A stretch of DNA of 59,974 nt from an uncultured Pelagibacteraceae bacterium (lineage in GTDB: Bacteria; Pseudomonadota; Alphaproteobacteria; Pelagibacterales; Pelagibacteraceae): assembly GCA_902627565.1 (NCBI GenBank), contig CACOJM010000008.1, positions 1-59,974 on the forward strand, read 5' to 3'. Under the pieces are notes generated by a model. The model did no database searches. It saw nothing but the letters and a program-made list of their open reading frames with translations, and was not told the DNA's origin. The translations under genes were made by a program, and so were the position numbers. Shown here piece after piece: positions 1-8,773 of the stretch. Position 1 is the first letter of the stretch; each line of letters begins with the position of its first letter.

Positions 1-1
1 T

Positions 2-157
2 AAGTCGATTGATCAAGAAAAAAATTATTCAGAGTCAGGCATAATTACCAGAAAAACAGGAGAATTGATTCATGAAATTACAAGAAATATAAAAAGTGAA
101 AATGCAGAAAAATATATTTCAATATATTCATGCACTAAACATGACCAAAAAGTCTAA
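2..157 (+). CDS. C-terminal end of an unknown protein (5' partial)
   Basis: An open frame enters from the left edge and ends with TAA at 155-157, leaving 51 codons. The visible part is hydrophilic and Lys/Glu rich, with one Cys close to the C-terminus (motif SIYSCTKH). I do not recognise the family. The MORN-repeat gene starts 34 bases downstream on the same strand, so the two may be co-transcribed. Frame and stop are certain; the identity is unknown because the start lies outside the window. Confidence 0.55.
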   Translation, partial: KSIDQEKNYSESGIITRKTGELIHEITRNIKSENAEKYISIYSCTKHDQKV

Positions 158-191
158 TTTTTTTTTAGAAAATTTTGTGTAAAGTGTTGTT

Positions 192-569
192 ATGAAAAAA
201 TACCTTCTTAGCGTAATTTTAAGTTTGCTCATTTCATCAGTTGCATTAGCACGAAGCACTGGTTGCAAAGAAGGAAATTGTGAAAATGGTTTTGGTAAAT
301 GGGTTTATACAGATAAAACTACTTACGAAGGTGAATGGGTAGGAACAAAAAAAAATGGTCAAGGAGTTGAAACTTGGCCAAACGGATACATCTACAAGGG
401 CGAATTTAAAAACAGTGAATGGAGTGGAGTAGGTGTTTTAACTTTTCCTGATGGCTCAACTTATGAAGGTGAATGGGCAAAAGGATTTATGAATGGAACA
501 GGAACTTTTACCTCATCAGATGGAACACAGAAATCAGGCACATGGAAAAATGGAAAGCTACAAGAATAA
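192..569 (+). CDS. Secreted MORN-repeat protein
   Basis: A 125-aa protein with a clear signal peptide (Lys-Lys start, hydrophobic core, cleavage after ALA near residue 20). The rest is three MORN repeats of the YEGEW...NG.G type at about residues 45-65, 68-88 and 91-111, with a partial repeat before and after. MORN repeats form a beta-hairpin ladder and usually mediate contacts with membranes or proteins, so a periplasmic or surface scaffold role is inferred. Its stop overlaps the start of the next gene (TAATG at 567-571), indicating translational coupling. Confidence 0.8.
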   Translation: MKKYLLSVILSLLISSVALARSTGCKEGNCENGFGKWVYTDKTTYEGEWVGTKKNGQGVETWPNGYIYKGEFKNSEWSGVGVLTFPDGSTYEGEWAKGFMNGTGTFTSSDGTQKSGTWKNGKLQE

Positions 570-1120
570 TGTCAAAAGAAAATTATTTAAATAAGATTAA
601 GGATTTACCAGAAACTGTAAAACAATTTGGAGGTTTGGTGCTAATAGTTCTAATTATATTTTTTTCATTTTCTGTTTTAAATATTATGTTTGGTGGTGGT
701 GATGAGCTTGTAAGAAAAATGAAATTGGAAGAAGAAAGAATTGCGGAAGAAAAAAAATTAAGTGAATTAATATCTAAATTACCTTCAGGAATATTAGTAA
801 CTTTTGACGGTACCGATCATTATAAATTAACAGATGAAGTATATGAACAAGTTTGTAAAGCAACAAAACTCATTCCTCAAAGAGCAATTATGGGTGCAAA
901 TTTTTTAAATTTTAGAGCACACGAAATCTATACAATTAATGGGAATAAAATCGATGAAACTTTTGTTAAGTGGGATGAAGAGAAAAATAAATGTTATGCA
1001 GGTTTTACAGTAAGTGGAGATAATGTTGGAGTTAATGAGTCGATATCTGTCAGTGGGGAAGCATTAAGTTTTTTAAGCACAGGAATTGATACTAGGGTTT
1101 ACTATATTAAAAATTTTTAA
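569..1120 (+). CDS. Single-pass membrane protein of unknown function
   Basis: The open frame extends upstream into the MORN gene, but the ATG at 569 overlapping the previous stop (TAATG) is the natural start and gives 183 aa. It has one hydrophobic segment at about residues 21-42, then a charged, coiled-coil-like stretch (45-70, rich in Glu/Lys/Arg), then a soluble domain of about 110 residues with two Cys. Its topology suggests the soluble domain sits in the periplasm. I do not recognise the family. It is coupled to the secreted MORN protein, so the two probably act together at the envelope. Confidence 0.65.
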   Translation: MSKENYLNKIKDLPETVKQFGGLVLIVLIIFFSFSVLNIMFGGGDELVRKMKLEEERIAEEKKLSELISKLPSGILVTFDGTDHYKLTDEVYEQVCKATKLIPQRAIMGANFLNFRAHEIYTINGNKIDETFVKWDEEKNKCYAGFTVSGDNVGVNESISVSGEALSFLSTGIDTRVYYIKNF

Positions 1121-1185
1121 GGAGAAAAACATTAATATTATGGATTTAATTTTATCTTAATTTCATATAACTTAATTAGAAATCT

Positions 1186-2214
1186 ATGTCTGAACCAGTA
1201 ATCAAATGTGAAAATGTTTATAAAATCTTCGGAGCAAATGCTGAAAAGATGCTTAAAGATTCAAATGGCAATGTAGATGCTAAAACCTTTCAAGAAAATG
1301 GATGTATTGTAGGAGTTAATAATGCTTCATTTGAAGTTTCTAAAGGAGAGATGCTGGTTGTTATGGGTTTGTCTGGTTCGGGAAAATCAACTTTATTACG
1401 ATGTATTTCTAGATTAACTGATGCAACAGGTGGAAAAATTTTTATAGAAGGCCAAGATTTATTACAATTAAACAACAAAGACCTCATTGATCTAAGAAGA
1501 AATAAAATGGGAATGGTTTTTCAAAGTTTTGCTTTGCTTCCACACAAAACTGTAGTTGAAAATATAGCTTTTCCACTTCAAATTAAAGGTGTCAAAACTG
1601 AGGATAGCATAAATAAAGCAATGGACATGGTTAAGTTGGTAGGACTTGATGGCAGAGAAAATTATTTTCCGCGAGAGTTATCAGGAGGACAACAACAAAG
1701 AGTAGGAATTGCAAGATCATTAGCTGTAGAACCAGATATATGGTTTTTAGATGAACCTTTCTCTGCTTTAGATCCATTAATTAGAAAAGAAATGCAAGAT
1801 GAGTTTTTAAGACTTCAGGAAAAATTACAAAAAACAATCATGTTTATTACTCATGATTTTGATGAGGCTTTGAAACTTGCTGATCGTATTGCAATTATGA
1901 AAGATGGTATAATTGAGCAATTAGATACTCCAGCTAATATTGTATTAAATCCAGCAACTGAATATGTAAGAAAGTTTACTGAGGAAGTACCTAGAGAAAA
2001 AGTATTATTAATTGAAGATGTAATGGATACATCTAAAGAAAACCTAGGTGATTTAAAAGTTTCAAAAGATGAAATTATAGAAAATGTTGCTGAAAAAATT
2101 CTTACCCAAGAAAAAACAGTCGCAGTAATTGATAAAGATAAAAATATTATTGGCTCTATTAACCCAACTAAAATAATCAATACAGTTTTTGGAGGAAGAA
2201 AAAATAACAATTAA
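1186..2214 (+). CDS. Betaine/TMAO-type ABC transporter ATPase (ProV/TmoV-like)
   Basis: A 342-aa ATP-binding subunit of a quaternary-amine importer. Walker A GLSGSGKST lies at 61-69, the Q-loop near VFQSF at 111-115, the signature LSGGQ at 165-169 and Walker B up to LDEP at 188-191. A C-terminal region of about 80 residues resembles one shortened CBS domain, as in the ProV/OpuA family. The permease gene starts 2 bases downstream. No binding protein is visible in the window. A convergent tmm gene directly after the permease favours TMAO or a related methylamine as substrate over proline; that assignment is inferred from context. Confidence 0.88.
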   Translation: MSEPVIKCENVYKIFGANAEKMLKDSNGNVDAKTFQENGCIVGVNNASFEVSKGEMLVVMGLSGSGKSTLLRCISRLTDATGGKIFIEGQDLLQLNNKDLIDLRRNKMGMVFQSFALLPHKTVVENIAFPLQIKGVKTEDSINKAMDMVKLVGLDGRENYFPRELSGGQQQRVGIARSLAVEPDIWFLDEPFSALDPLIRKEMQDEFLRLQEKLQKTIMFITHDFDEALKLADRIAIMKDGIIEQLDTPANIVLNPATEYVRKFTEEVPREKVLLIEDVMDTSKENLGDLKVSKDEIIENVAEKILTQEKTVAVIDKDKNIIGSINPTKIINTVFGGRKNNN

Positions 2215-2216
2215 TT

Positions 2217-4370
2217 ATGGAACTTTTAAAGAAATATCCAAAAACATTTCAATGGTTATTTTTGTTAGTTGTATTTTTTGCTTTATGTTTTGCAATTGAA
2301 GTTCCTGAAACATATAAATTTATCCGAGGTCAAGCTGAATTCGTAAAAGATCCTAATCAGAGTAGTTATGTATTTTTGGGTAAAGAAGTAAGATACTATG
2401 CTTTTGATGTTTTTTGGAGATTGCCTCCATTACTTGGATGGTTACCTATTTGGATAAACGATTCTTTATTTTTTTTAATGAACGAATGGATGCCCATTGA
2501 AGTTTGGAATGAAGATACACAAGAATTTAAAAGTCGTCCGATAGTTTTACAAATAAGTAGAAATTTAACAGCATTCATGACTTTTTTAATAGAGTTGATA
2601 AGAGAAATTTTACTAGGTGGTCTTGAAACAATTGTAGCTTTTACAAGTTGGGATTGGATAGACAAAAACCCTTGGGCAGAATTACCTGGTTTGCCTTGGA
2701 CTATTGTAGCAGCAGGTGCAGCTTTACTTTCTTATAAACTTAGCGGAAAAGGTTTAGCTTTATTTGCAGGTTTAACCATGATTTACATCTCTCTTTTTGG
2801 TCAATGGAAACCCTCAATGCAAACTCTTTCATTCATATTAGTTGCAGCACCACTGTCATTTATTTTTGGCCTAGGCTTAGGAATAGCAGCATTTAAAAGC
2901 AAACGTGTTGAAAAAGCCTTATATCCAATATTATTAGTAATGCAGACGATGCCTCAATACGCAGTATTAGTTCCTGCGTTAGTTCTTTTTGGGGTTGGTG
3001 ACCATGCTGCAGTAATCATAACTATGGTTGTGGCTATTCCACCTATGATATTGTTAACTATATTAGGTTTGAGAGCTGTACCACCAGAAGTTATTGAAGC
3101 TGGCAGAATGAGTGGATGTAATAATTTTCAATTAATGTTTAAAGTATTAATTCCAACTGCTAGAAGAGATATTTTAATTGGAGTAAACCAAGTCATCATG
3201 GTGTGTTTTTCGATGGCAGTTATTTCAGCTTTTATTGGTGCAAAAGGTTTAGGATTTAATTTATTATTAGCATTAAACCAATTAAACATTGGATTAGCTC
3301 TAGAGGCAGGCTTATGTATTAGTTTAATTGCAATTTTATTAGATAAGATGTCATTAGCTTGGGCTAATAAACAAGAGGATTATTTTGGTAACCTAACGTT
3401 CTTTCAAAGAAATAAAAATTTACTATTTTTCGCTGCAACAGTAGTGATAGGAATAATACTTGCTTATGTTGGAACATTTTTATTTAAAGGCACATTCAAT
3501 TATTTGTTTGAGATTCCACACAACAAAGGAATATCAACTGCTGATTTTTGGAATAAAGGTGTTGATTGGATTTTTGATACTTTCTTCGTATATATCAAAG
3601 CATTTAACACCTGGTTAATTAAAGAGGTGCTTCAGCCAATGAGAGCGCTGTATTTAAGGATGCCAGCAATTGCTACAATAGTTTTAGTTGTTGGTGCAGG
3701 ATATTTAATTGGAGGTTTACGTTCTGCCGTAGTGGTTTGTGCTTTAACTTTATTTATCGCATTTAGTCCTTGGTGGGATAGGGCTTTAGTTACAGCATAT
3801 ATGGCAACCTTTGGAGTAATTGTTTCTTGTATTATCGGATTTACTGTTGGAACTTTATGTTTTCAAAATAAACATTCAGCCAATTTTATGTTGGGAGTAT
3901 GTGATATTTTTCAAACATTCCCATCATTTGTATATTTGATACCTGTGATGATGTTATTTGGTATAACTGATACATCCGTATTAATTGCAGTTATAGTCTA
4001 CGCAACTATACCTGCAACCAGATATACAATAGAAGGACTTAGAAGTGTTCCAGCAGGTTTACATGATGCAGCGACTATGTCGGGTGTAAATAAATTTCAA
4101 AGATTAACAAAAATAGAATTTCCTTTAGCATTTCCGCATATGATGCTAGGTATAAATCAAACAATTGTATTTGCTTTATTTATGGTAATAATTGGAGCAT
4201 TCATTGGAACAGAAGATTTAGGTCAATATATTTTAAAAGCATTATCAGATAAAAAAGGTGCAGGTATTGGATTAACACTTGGTATATGTGTAGCTTTCAT
4301 AGCTTTGATATTTGATAATTTAATTAGATCTTACGTCCAAAAAAGAAAAAAACATCTAGGTATTGATTAA
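2217..4370 (+). CDS. Betaine/TMAO-type ABC transporter permease, two permease modules fused (ProW/TmoW-like)
   Basis: A 717-aa inner-membrane permease, about twice the length of a single ProW. It carries two BPD-type permease domains, each with an EAA-like cytoplasmic loop: EAGRMSG at about residue 292 and DAATMSG at about residue 616, each followed by a similar IxxPxA stretch. The two halves therefore form the whole membrane channel in one chain and pair with the ATPase encoded 2 bases upstream. Double-length permeases of this kind occur in marine alphaproteobacterial TMAO/betaine systems. Its 3' end faces tmm with only 7 bases between them. Confidence 0.88.
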   Translation: MELLKKYPKTFQWLFLLVVFFALCFAIEVPETYKFIRGQAEFVKDPNQSSYVFLGKEVRYYAFDVFWRLPPLLGWLPIWINDSLFFLMNEWMPIEVWNEDTQEFKSRPIVLQISRNLTAFMTFLIELIREILLGGLETIVAFTSWDWIDKNPWAELPGLPWTIVAAGAALLSYKLSGKGLALFAGLTMIYISLFGQWKPSMQTLSFILVAAPLSFIFGLGLGIAAFKSKRVEKALYPILLVMQTMPQYAVLVPALVLFGVGDHAAVIITMVVAIPPMILLTILGLRAVPPEVIEAGRMSGCNNFQLMFKVLIPTARRDILIGVNQVIMVCFSMAVISAFIGAKGLGFNLLLALNQLNIGLALEAGLCISLIAILLDKMSLAWANKQEDYFGNLTFFQRNKNLLFFAATVVIGIILAYVGTFLFKGTFNYLFEIPHNKGISTADFWNKGVDWIFDTFFVYIKAFNTWLIKEVLQPMRALYLRMPAIATIVLVVGAGYLIGGLRSAVVVCALTLFIAFSPWWDRALVTAYMATFGVIVSCIIGFTVGTLCFQNKHSANFMLGVCDIFQTFPSFVYLIPVMMLFGITDTSVLIAVIVYATIPATRYTIEGLRSVPAGLHDAATMSGVNKFQRLTKIEFPLAFPHMMLGINQTIVFALFMVIIGAFIGTEDLGQYILKALSDKKGAGIGLTLGICVAFIALIFDNLIRSYVQKRKKHLGID

Positions 4371-4377
4371 TTCTAAT

Positions 4378-5710
4378 TTATTTATCTAAAAAAGTTTTTA
4401 ATGAGTCATCCATAGCAGTTGCCCATGGAGTATGGTGAATTGGGGCAACAGAACCCGTTACAGGTGAAGAAAAAGATTTGTTTCTATAAGTTAATATATC
4501 CTCTACTTTATGATGTTCCCATTCTTTAAAATGTTTTCTAATTAATTCAAAATCAATTTTAGGATAATCTGACATTTCATGAAGCTCTTTCGTATATTCA
4601 GTTTGAAAATCAATCATTTGATCTGGATTTTCTAATTTTTCTTCCATAGCAACCCATTTATTAATATCACTTTCGATTTCTTTATCATTTGGAATTTTAA
4701 TCTTATTCATTATCACATCTCTTGCGTACCAAGCCTGACAGTCAAACATATTAAATGTATGAAACTGATCTTGCATGCCAAGATACAAAAGTTTGCGATT
4801 ATCTTGCCAAACAACTCCTTTATATAGTTTTGGTGGATAAAGTCTGTTTCTAGTTTTTAATTGTAAACTTTCTTCTAAAAAAGGAAAATGATGAAGATAA
4901 CCGGTGCATAAAATTACAACATCAGCTTCTTGTTCTGTACCATCTTTAAAAATTGCTTTTTTCCCCTCTAATCTATCTAGATAATGAACTTCTTTCATTC
5001 CCTTCGGCCATTTAAATCCCATTGGATTATGTCTGTATCCAATAGTCACGCTTTTTGCTCCATATTTATTACATTGAAGTGCTACATCTTCAGCAGAATA
5101 ACTACTTCCTAAAACAATTACATTTTTATTTCTAAATTCCTCTGCATCTCTAAAATCATGGGAATGCATAATTCTTCCAGGAAAAGAATTCATTCCCTCA
5201 TATTCTGGGATGAATGGAACTGAAAAATGCCCAGTGGATACAACTACAAAATCAAAATTATCTTTTAATACTTTATCGTTAACTTTATCTTGATAACTAA
5301 CTTCAAATTTATCGTTTTTATAAATTGTGTTTACAACTCTAGTGTTAAATTTAATTTTACTTTTTAATTTTCCTTTGCTTACTCTACCAATAATGTAGTC
5401 ATACAAAACTGCCCTAGGCGGAAAAGATGGAATAGGTTTTCCAAAATGTTCATCAAATGAATAATCTGCAAATTCTAAACATTCTTTAGGTCCATTGGAC
5501 CATAGATATCTGTACATACTGTTATGCACCGGATCTCCATATTGATCAGAACCAGTTCTCCAATTATAGTTCCACAATCCTCCCCAGTCCTCTTGTTTTT
5601 CAAAACAAACTATTTCAGGGATTTTTTCACCATTTTTTTTCTGCTAATTCAAATGCTCTAAGCATAGACAATCCACATGGTCCAGCTCCTATTATTGCTA
5701 CTTTCGTCAT
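4378..5710 (-). CDS. tmm: Trimethylamine monooxygenase (Tmm), interrupted by a one-base frameshift
   Basis: A flavin monooxygenase that oxidises trimethylamine to TMAO with NADPH and O2. The uninterrupted frame (4378-5577, 399 aa) begins at the family motif MWNYNWRTG and includes MYRYLWSNGPKECLEFADY, FSVP, SSYSAEDVA and HTPW, closely matching known bacterial Tmm. The missing N-terminus lies upstream in another frame: an ATG at 5710 starts MTKVAIIGAGPCGLS, the FAD-binding GxGxxG. The two frames meet at a run of eight T at 5633-5640 (eight A in the gene); seven A would restore one continuous 443-aa protein. Whether this is a sequencing error or a true inactivating change cannot be decided here. 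Product identity is very secure. Confidence 0.9.
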
Positions 5711-5822
5711 TAATTTATTAATTTAAAATTTAATAATTTATTTTACTAACAAATTAAGTGAATTTAAAATAAAATATTTGATTATAAGGGAAATTATTAA
5801 ACATTACTTTCTCACGTATGTG

Positions 5823-5852
5823 TTGTATTTAACATGTAAGTTTTAATAATAT
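5823..5852 (+). promoter_or_regulatory. Predicted sigma70-type promoter of the GpsA-like/alcohol dehydrogenase/amidotransferase operon
   Basis: TTGTAT at 5823-5828 and TAATAT at 5847-5852 are separated by 18 bases, 15 bases before the ATG at 5868. This is the only good -35/-10 pair I see in the intergenic region between tmm and this operon. The AT-rich background makes chance matches likely. Confidence 0.35.
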
Positions 5853-5867
5853 TCATAGGCTATAAAA

Positions 5868-6827
5868 ATGAAAAAAGTGTTAGTCATAGGTGGTGGGGCC
5901 ATGGGATCGGCATTTACAGTACCATGTTTAGATAATAATAACAAAGTTACAATTACTGAACCCTATAGTAAAAAATTTATACAGGATTTATCCTCAAAAA
6001 ATAAATTTCATTCAAGTTTAAAAATTAATCTATCAAAAAAATTAAAATTTAAAAAATTTTCTAAAAATTTATTTAAAGAAAAATTTGATTTGATTGTAAT
6101 TGCACTTAGTTTGACAGGTATAGATTTTATTGGCAAAGAATTAAAAATCGCTAAAGTTAAAGCCCCAATTCTCGTTCTTACTAAAGGATTAAAATATGAG
6201 AAAAAAAAGAATAAGATTTTTACGATTTCTGAAAAATTGAAAAAAAATTATAATTTAATGAATATTTCTGTTTTAAAAGGTCCTTGTTTAGCAAAAGAGT
6301 TGGCAAGAAAAAATCAAACAAGTGTAATTATAGCTAATAAGAATATAAAAATTGCTAAACAGATTGGAAAAATTGTTTCAACAAAATACTATTTAATAGA
6401 TTTTTCCACAGATGTTGTTGGTGTTGAGGTTTGCTCTGCAATAAAAAATATATATTCAATGTTGATCGGAGCAGGTCAAAACTTAAATACATCATCAAGT
6501 TTATTTCAAAGGTCAATAAATGAAATGAAATATCTAACGAGCTACTTCAAAGGAAAAGAGTCCACTACACTTGGACTTGCTGGAGTAGGGGATCTTTATG
6601 TAAGTGCTGCAGGTGGAAGAAATAGCAAGATGGGTAGTTATCTGGGAAAAGGATATACATTTAACACTGCAAAAAAAAAATTTATGCCAAATGATACTGT
6701 TGAAGGGGAACAATTAGTAAGAGAGATAGCACCATTTATATTAAGAAAAATAAACAAAAGTAAAATTCCTTTAATGATTAATTTGATTAGAGCAATATTG
6801 AACAATAAGAAACTTAAAGTAAGTTAA
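5868..6827 (+). CDS. NAD(P)-dependent glycerol-3-phosphate dehydrogenase-like protein (GpsA family)
   Basis: A 319-aa two-domain dehydrogenase. An N-terminal Rossmann motif GGGAMGSA lies at 8-15, the TKGL motif at 105-108, the GPCLAKE equivalent of the family's GPS.A.E at 138-144, and the catalytic-type lysine K193 in the SAIKN motif. GpsA enzymes reduce dihydroxyacetone phosphate to glycerol-3-phosphate for phospholipid synthesis. The protein is slightly short and divergent, and it sits in an operon with an alcohol dehydrogenase and an amidotransferase rather than with lipid genes, so the true substrate may differ. The next gene starts 6 bases downstream. Confidence 0.75.
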   Translation: MKKVLVIGGGAMGSAFTVPCLDNNNKVTITEPYSKKFIQDLSSKNKFHSSLKINLSKKLKFKKFSKNLFKEKFDLIVIALSLTGIDFIGKELKIAKVKAPILVLTKGLKYEKKKNKIFTISEKLKKNYNLMNISVLKGPCLAKELARKNQTSVIIANKNIKIAKQIGKIVSTKYYLIDFSTDVVGVEVCSAIKNIYSMLIGAGQNLNTSSSLFQRSINEMKYLTSYFKGKESTTLGLAGVGDLYVSAAGGRNSKMGSYLGKGYTFNTAKKKFMPNDTVEGEQLVREIAPFILRKINKSKIPLMINLIRAILNNKKLKVS

Positions 6828-6833
6828 AAAAAT

Positions 6834-7991
6834 ATGAAATCTAATTGGAATTATCCAACAACAGTTTGGGTTGGTGAAAATAGAGTAAATGATTTGTCAA
6901 TTGCATGTATAAATTTAGGAATTAAAAAGCCTTTATTTGTTACTGATAAAGATTTAATTAATCTGCCGTTCATTAATAAGATCATCTCTGAAGTTAAAAA
7001 AAAATTTGAAGAATTAAAGTTTTTTTCAAATTTTTCTGGAAATCCAGTAGGCGAAAATGTTGATGAGGGTGTAAATGAGTTCAAAAAAAATGATTGCGAT
7101 GGTGTTATTGCAATCGGAGGAGGAAGTGCACTTGATGTAGGAAAGTCCATTGCATTTATGTCTGGGCAAAATAGACCTATCTGGGATTTTGAAGATGTAG
7201 GTGATTACTGGAAAAGAGCAAATGATAAAAACATTGCACCCATAATTGCTATTCCAACAACAGCTGGAACAGGATCTGAAACAGGTCGAGCATCAGCTAT
7301 CATTAATAAAAAAACAGGTATTAAAAAGATTATTTTTCATCCAAAAATTTTACCCTCAATTGTAATTTTAGATCCTAAATTAACCTTAGAGCTTTCTCCA
7401 AGATTAACAGCAGCAACTGGTATGGATGCTTTGGCTCATAATCTGGAGGCATTTTGTGCACCAAATTTTCATCCAATGGCAGAAGGTATTGCACTTGAAG
7501 GGATGAAGTTGATTAAGAGATCACTAGTAGTCGCGTTTAAAGATGGAGGAAATATTGAAGCAAGACAAAATTTATTAGCAGCTTCATCAATGGGTTCAAC
7601 AGCTTTCCAAAAAGGATTAGGTGCCATTCATTCATTGAGCCATCCAGTAAATGCCCAATATAATATTCACCATGGATTATCAAATGCAATTTTTATGCCA
7701 TATGTCTTAACATTTAACAAAGACTCTATAGAAAAAAAAATAATTTCAATATGTGATTACTTAGGTTTAGATAAAAAATTTGATAGTTTCTTGGAATGGA
7801 TCTTAGAGTTAAGAAAAGAATTAGCGATTCCCCACAAGCTCTCGGATGTTATGGATTGTTCAAAAATCAATTTAGATGAATTATCTTTAATGGCATACGA
7901 AGATCCATCAACAAGTGGAAATCCAAGAAAAATTGATAAAGATGATCTAAAAACGATATATGAGCACAGCATTACAGGAGACTTATTTTAA
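6834..7991 (+). CDS. Iron-containing (group III) alcohol dehydrogenase
   Basis: A 385-aa enzyme of the Fe-ADH family, interconverting an alcohol and an aldehyde or ketone with NAD(P). The nucleotide motif GGGSALDVGK lies at 95-104 and the TTAGTGSE motif at 142-149. Likely metal ligands are D198, H202, H266 and H280, matching the family pattern. It is the middle gene of a three-gene operon, 6 bases after the GpsA-like gene and overlapping the next start by one base (TAATG). The substrate cannot be told from sequence; a small aldehyde from methylated-compound breakdown is one possibility. Confidence 0.85.
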   Translation: MKSNWNYPTTVWVGENRVNDLSIACINLGIKKPLFVTDKDLINLPFINKIISEVKKKFEELKFFSNFSGNPVGENVDEGVNEFKKNDCDGVIAIGGGSALDVGKSIAFMSGQNRPIWDFEDVGDYWKRANDKNIAPIIAIPTTAGTGSETGRASAIINKKTGIKKIIFHPKILPSIVILDPKLTLELSPRLTAATGMDALAHNLEAFCAPNFHPMAEGIALEGMKLIKRSLVVAFKDGGNIEARQNLLAASSMGSTAFQKGLGAIHSLSHPVNAQYNIHHGLSNAIFMPYVLTFNKDSIEKKIISICDYLGLDKKFDSFLEWILELRKELAIPHKLSDVMDCSKINLDELSLMAYEDPSTSGNPRKIDKDDLKTIYEHSITGDLF

Positions 7992-8773
7992 TGAAAAGCA
8001 TCTTAATTGTTGAGGGAAATTTAAAAGAGGAAAATCAAAGTTTTTCAAAAGTTGGAATACAAACTCACACGGAAAGTTTAAAGGACAGCCTTGCTTATTT
8101 TACTAATGAACTAAAATTTGATGTTATCAATCCATCATCAGATCAAAATATTCAATTAATATTTGATAAACTTGAAAATTATGATGGACTTATATGGGGA
8201 GGGAGTAGCTTAAATATTTATGATGATACTCCAGAAATCAGAAAGCAAATTGAATTTATGAAAGCTTGTCAAAAAAAAGTAAAAAAAATTTTAGCTATAT
8301 GTTGGGGTATGCAAGTGGCAGTTACTGCCGCCGGGGGTCAGGTTAAGAAAGCAAATAACTCACATATTGGAATAGCAAATGAAATCGAAATAAATAAAAA
8401 TGGAATAAGTCATCCTCTTTATGTTGATAAAGATAGAAAATTTAATTCTCCGGCTTTTAATTTTGATGAAGTTGTAAAATTGCCAAGGAATGGAATTTGT
8501 TTAGCCTCAAATAAAATTAATAAAATACAAAGTTTATATTTTGAAATAGATAATACCAAAGTTTGGGGATTACAATATCATCCAGAGATAACTTATGAAA
8601 AAATGATAAGTTTAATACAGTTTAGAAAAGACAGGTTAATTGAAAAAAGAAAAGTTTTTAAGAACTCATCAGATGTTGAAAAACATATTAATTTTATCAA
8701 AAAAGAAATTTTTGTTGAAAATAAATTAAAAAGAATGATGGAGTTAAAAAATTGGCTTGATCAATTAAAATAA
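7991..8773 (+). CDS. Class I glutamine amidotransferase domain protein
   Basis: A 260-aa stand-alone class I amidotransferase (GMP-synthase glutaminase type). The catalytic triad is visible: C104 in AICWGMQ, and H197 and E199 in YHPEI. The domain spans about residues 40-205; the last 55 residues are helical and charged. Such proteins hydrolyse glutamine or a gamma-glutamyl amide and pass ammonia to a partner, or act as hydrolases. No synthetase partner lies adjacent. It is translationally coupled to the alcohol dehydrogenase gene (TAATG) and its 3' end overlaps the convergent fhs gene by 9 bases. Confidence 0.8.
   Translation: MKSILIVEGNLKEENQSFSKVGIQTHTESLKDSLAYFTNELKFDVINPSSDQNIQLIFDKLENYDGLIWGGSSLNIYDDTPEIRKQIEFMKACQKKVKKILAICWGMQVAVTAAGGQVKKANNSHIGIANEIEINKNGISHPLYVDKDRKFNSPAFNFDEVVKLPRNGICLASNKINKIQSLYFEIDNTKVWGLQYHPEITYEKMISLIQFRKDRLIEKRKVFKNSSDVEKHINFIKKEIFVENKLKRMMELKNWLDQLK

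Noticed and set aside
473..568. Upstream extension of the unknown membrane protein gene into the MORN gene.
   Set aside because: It would overlap the MORN coding sequence by nearly 100 bases in another frame; the TAATG start at 569 is far more typical here.
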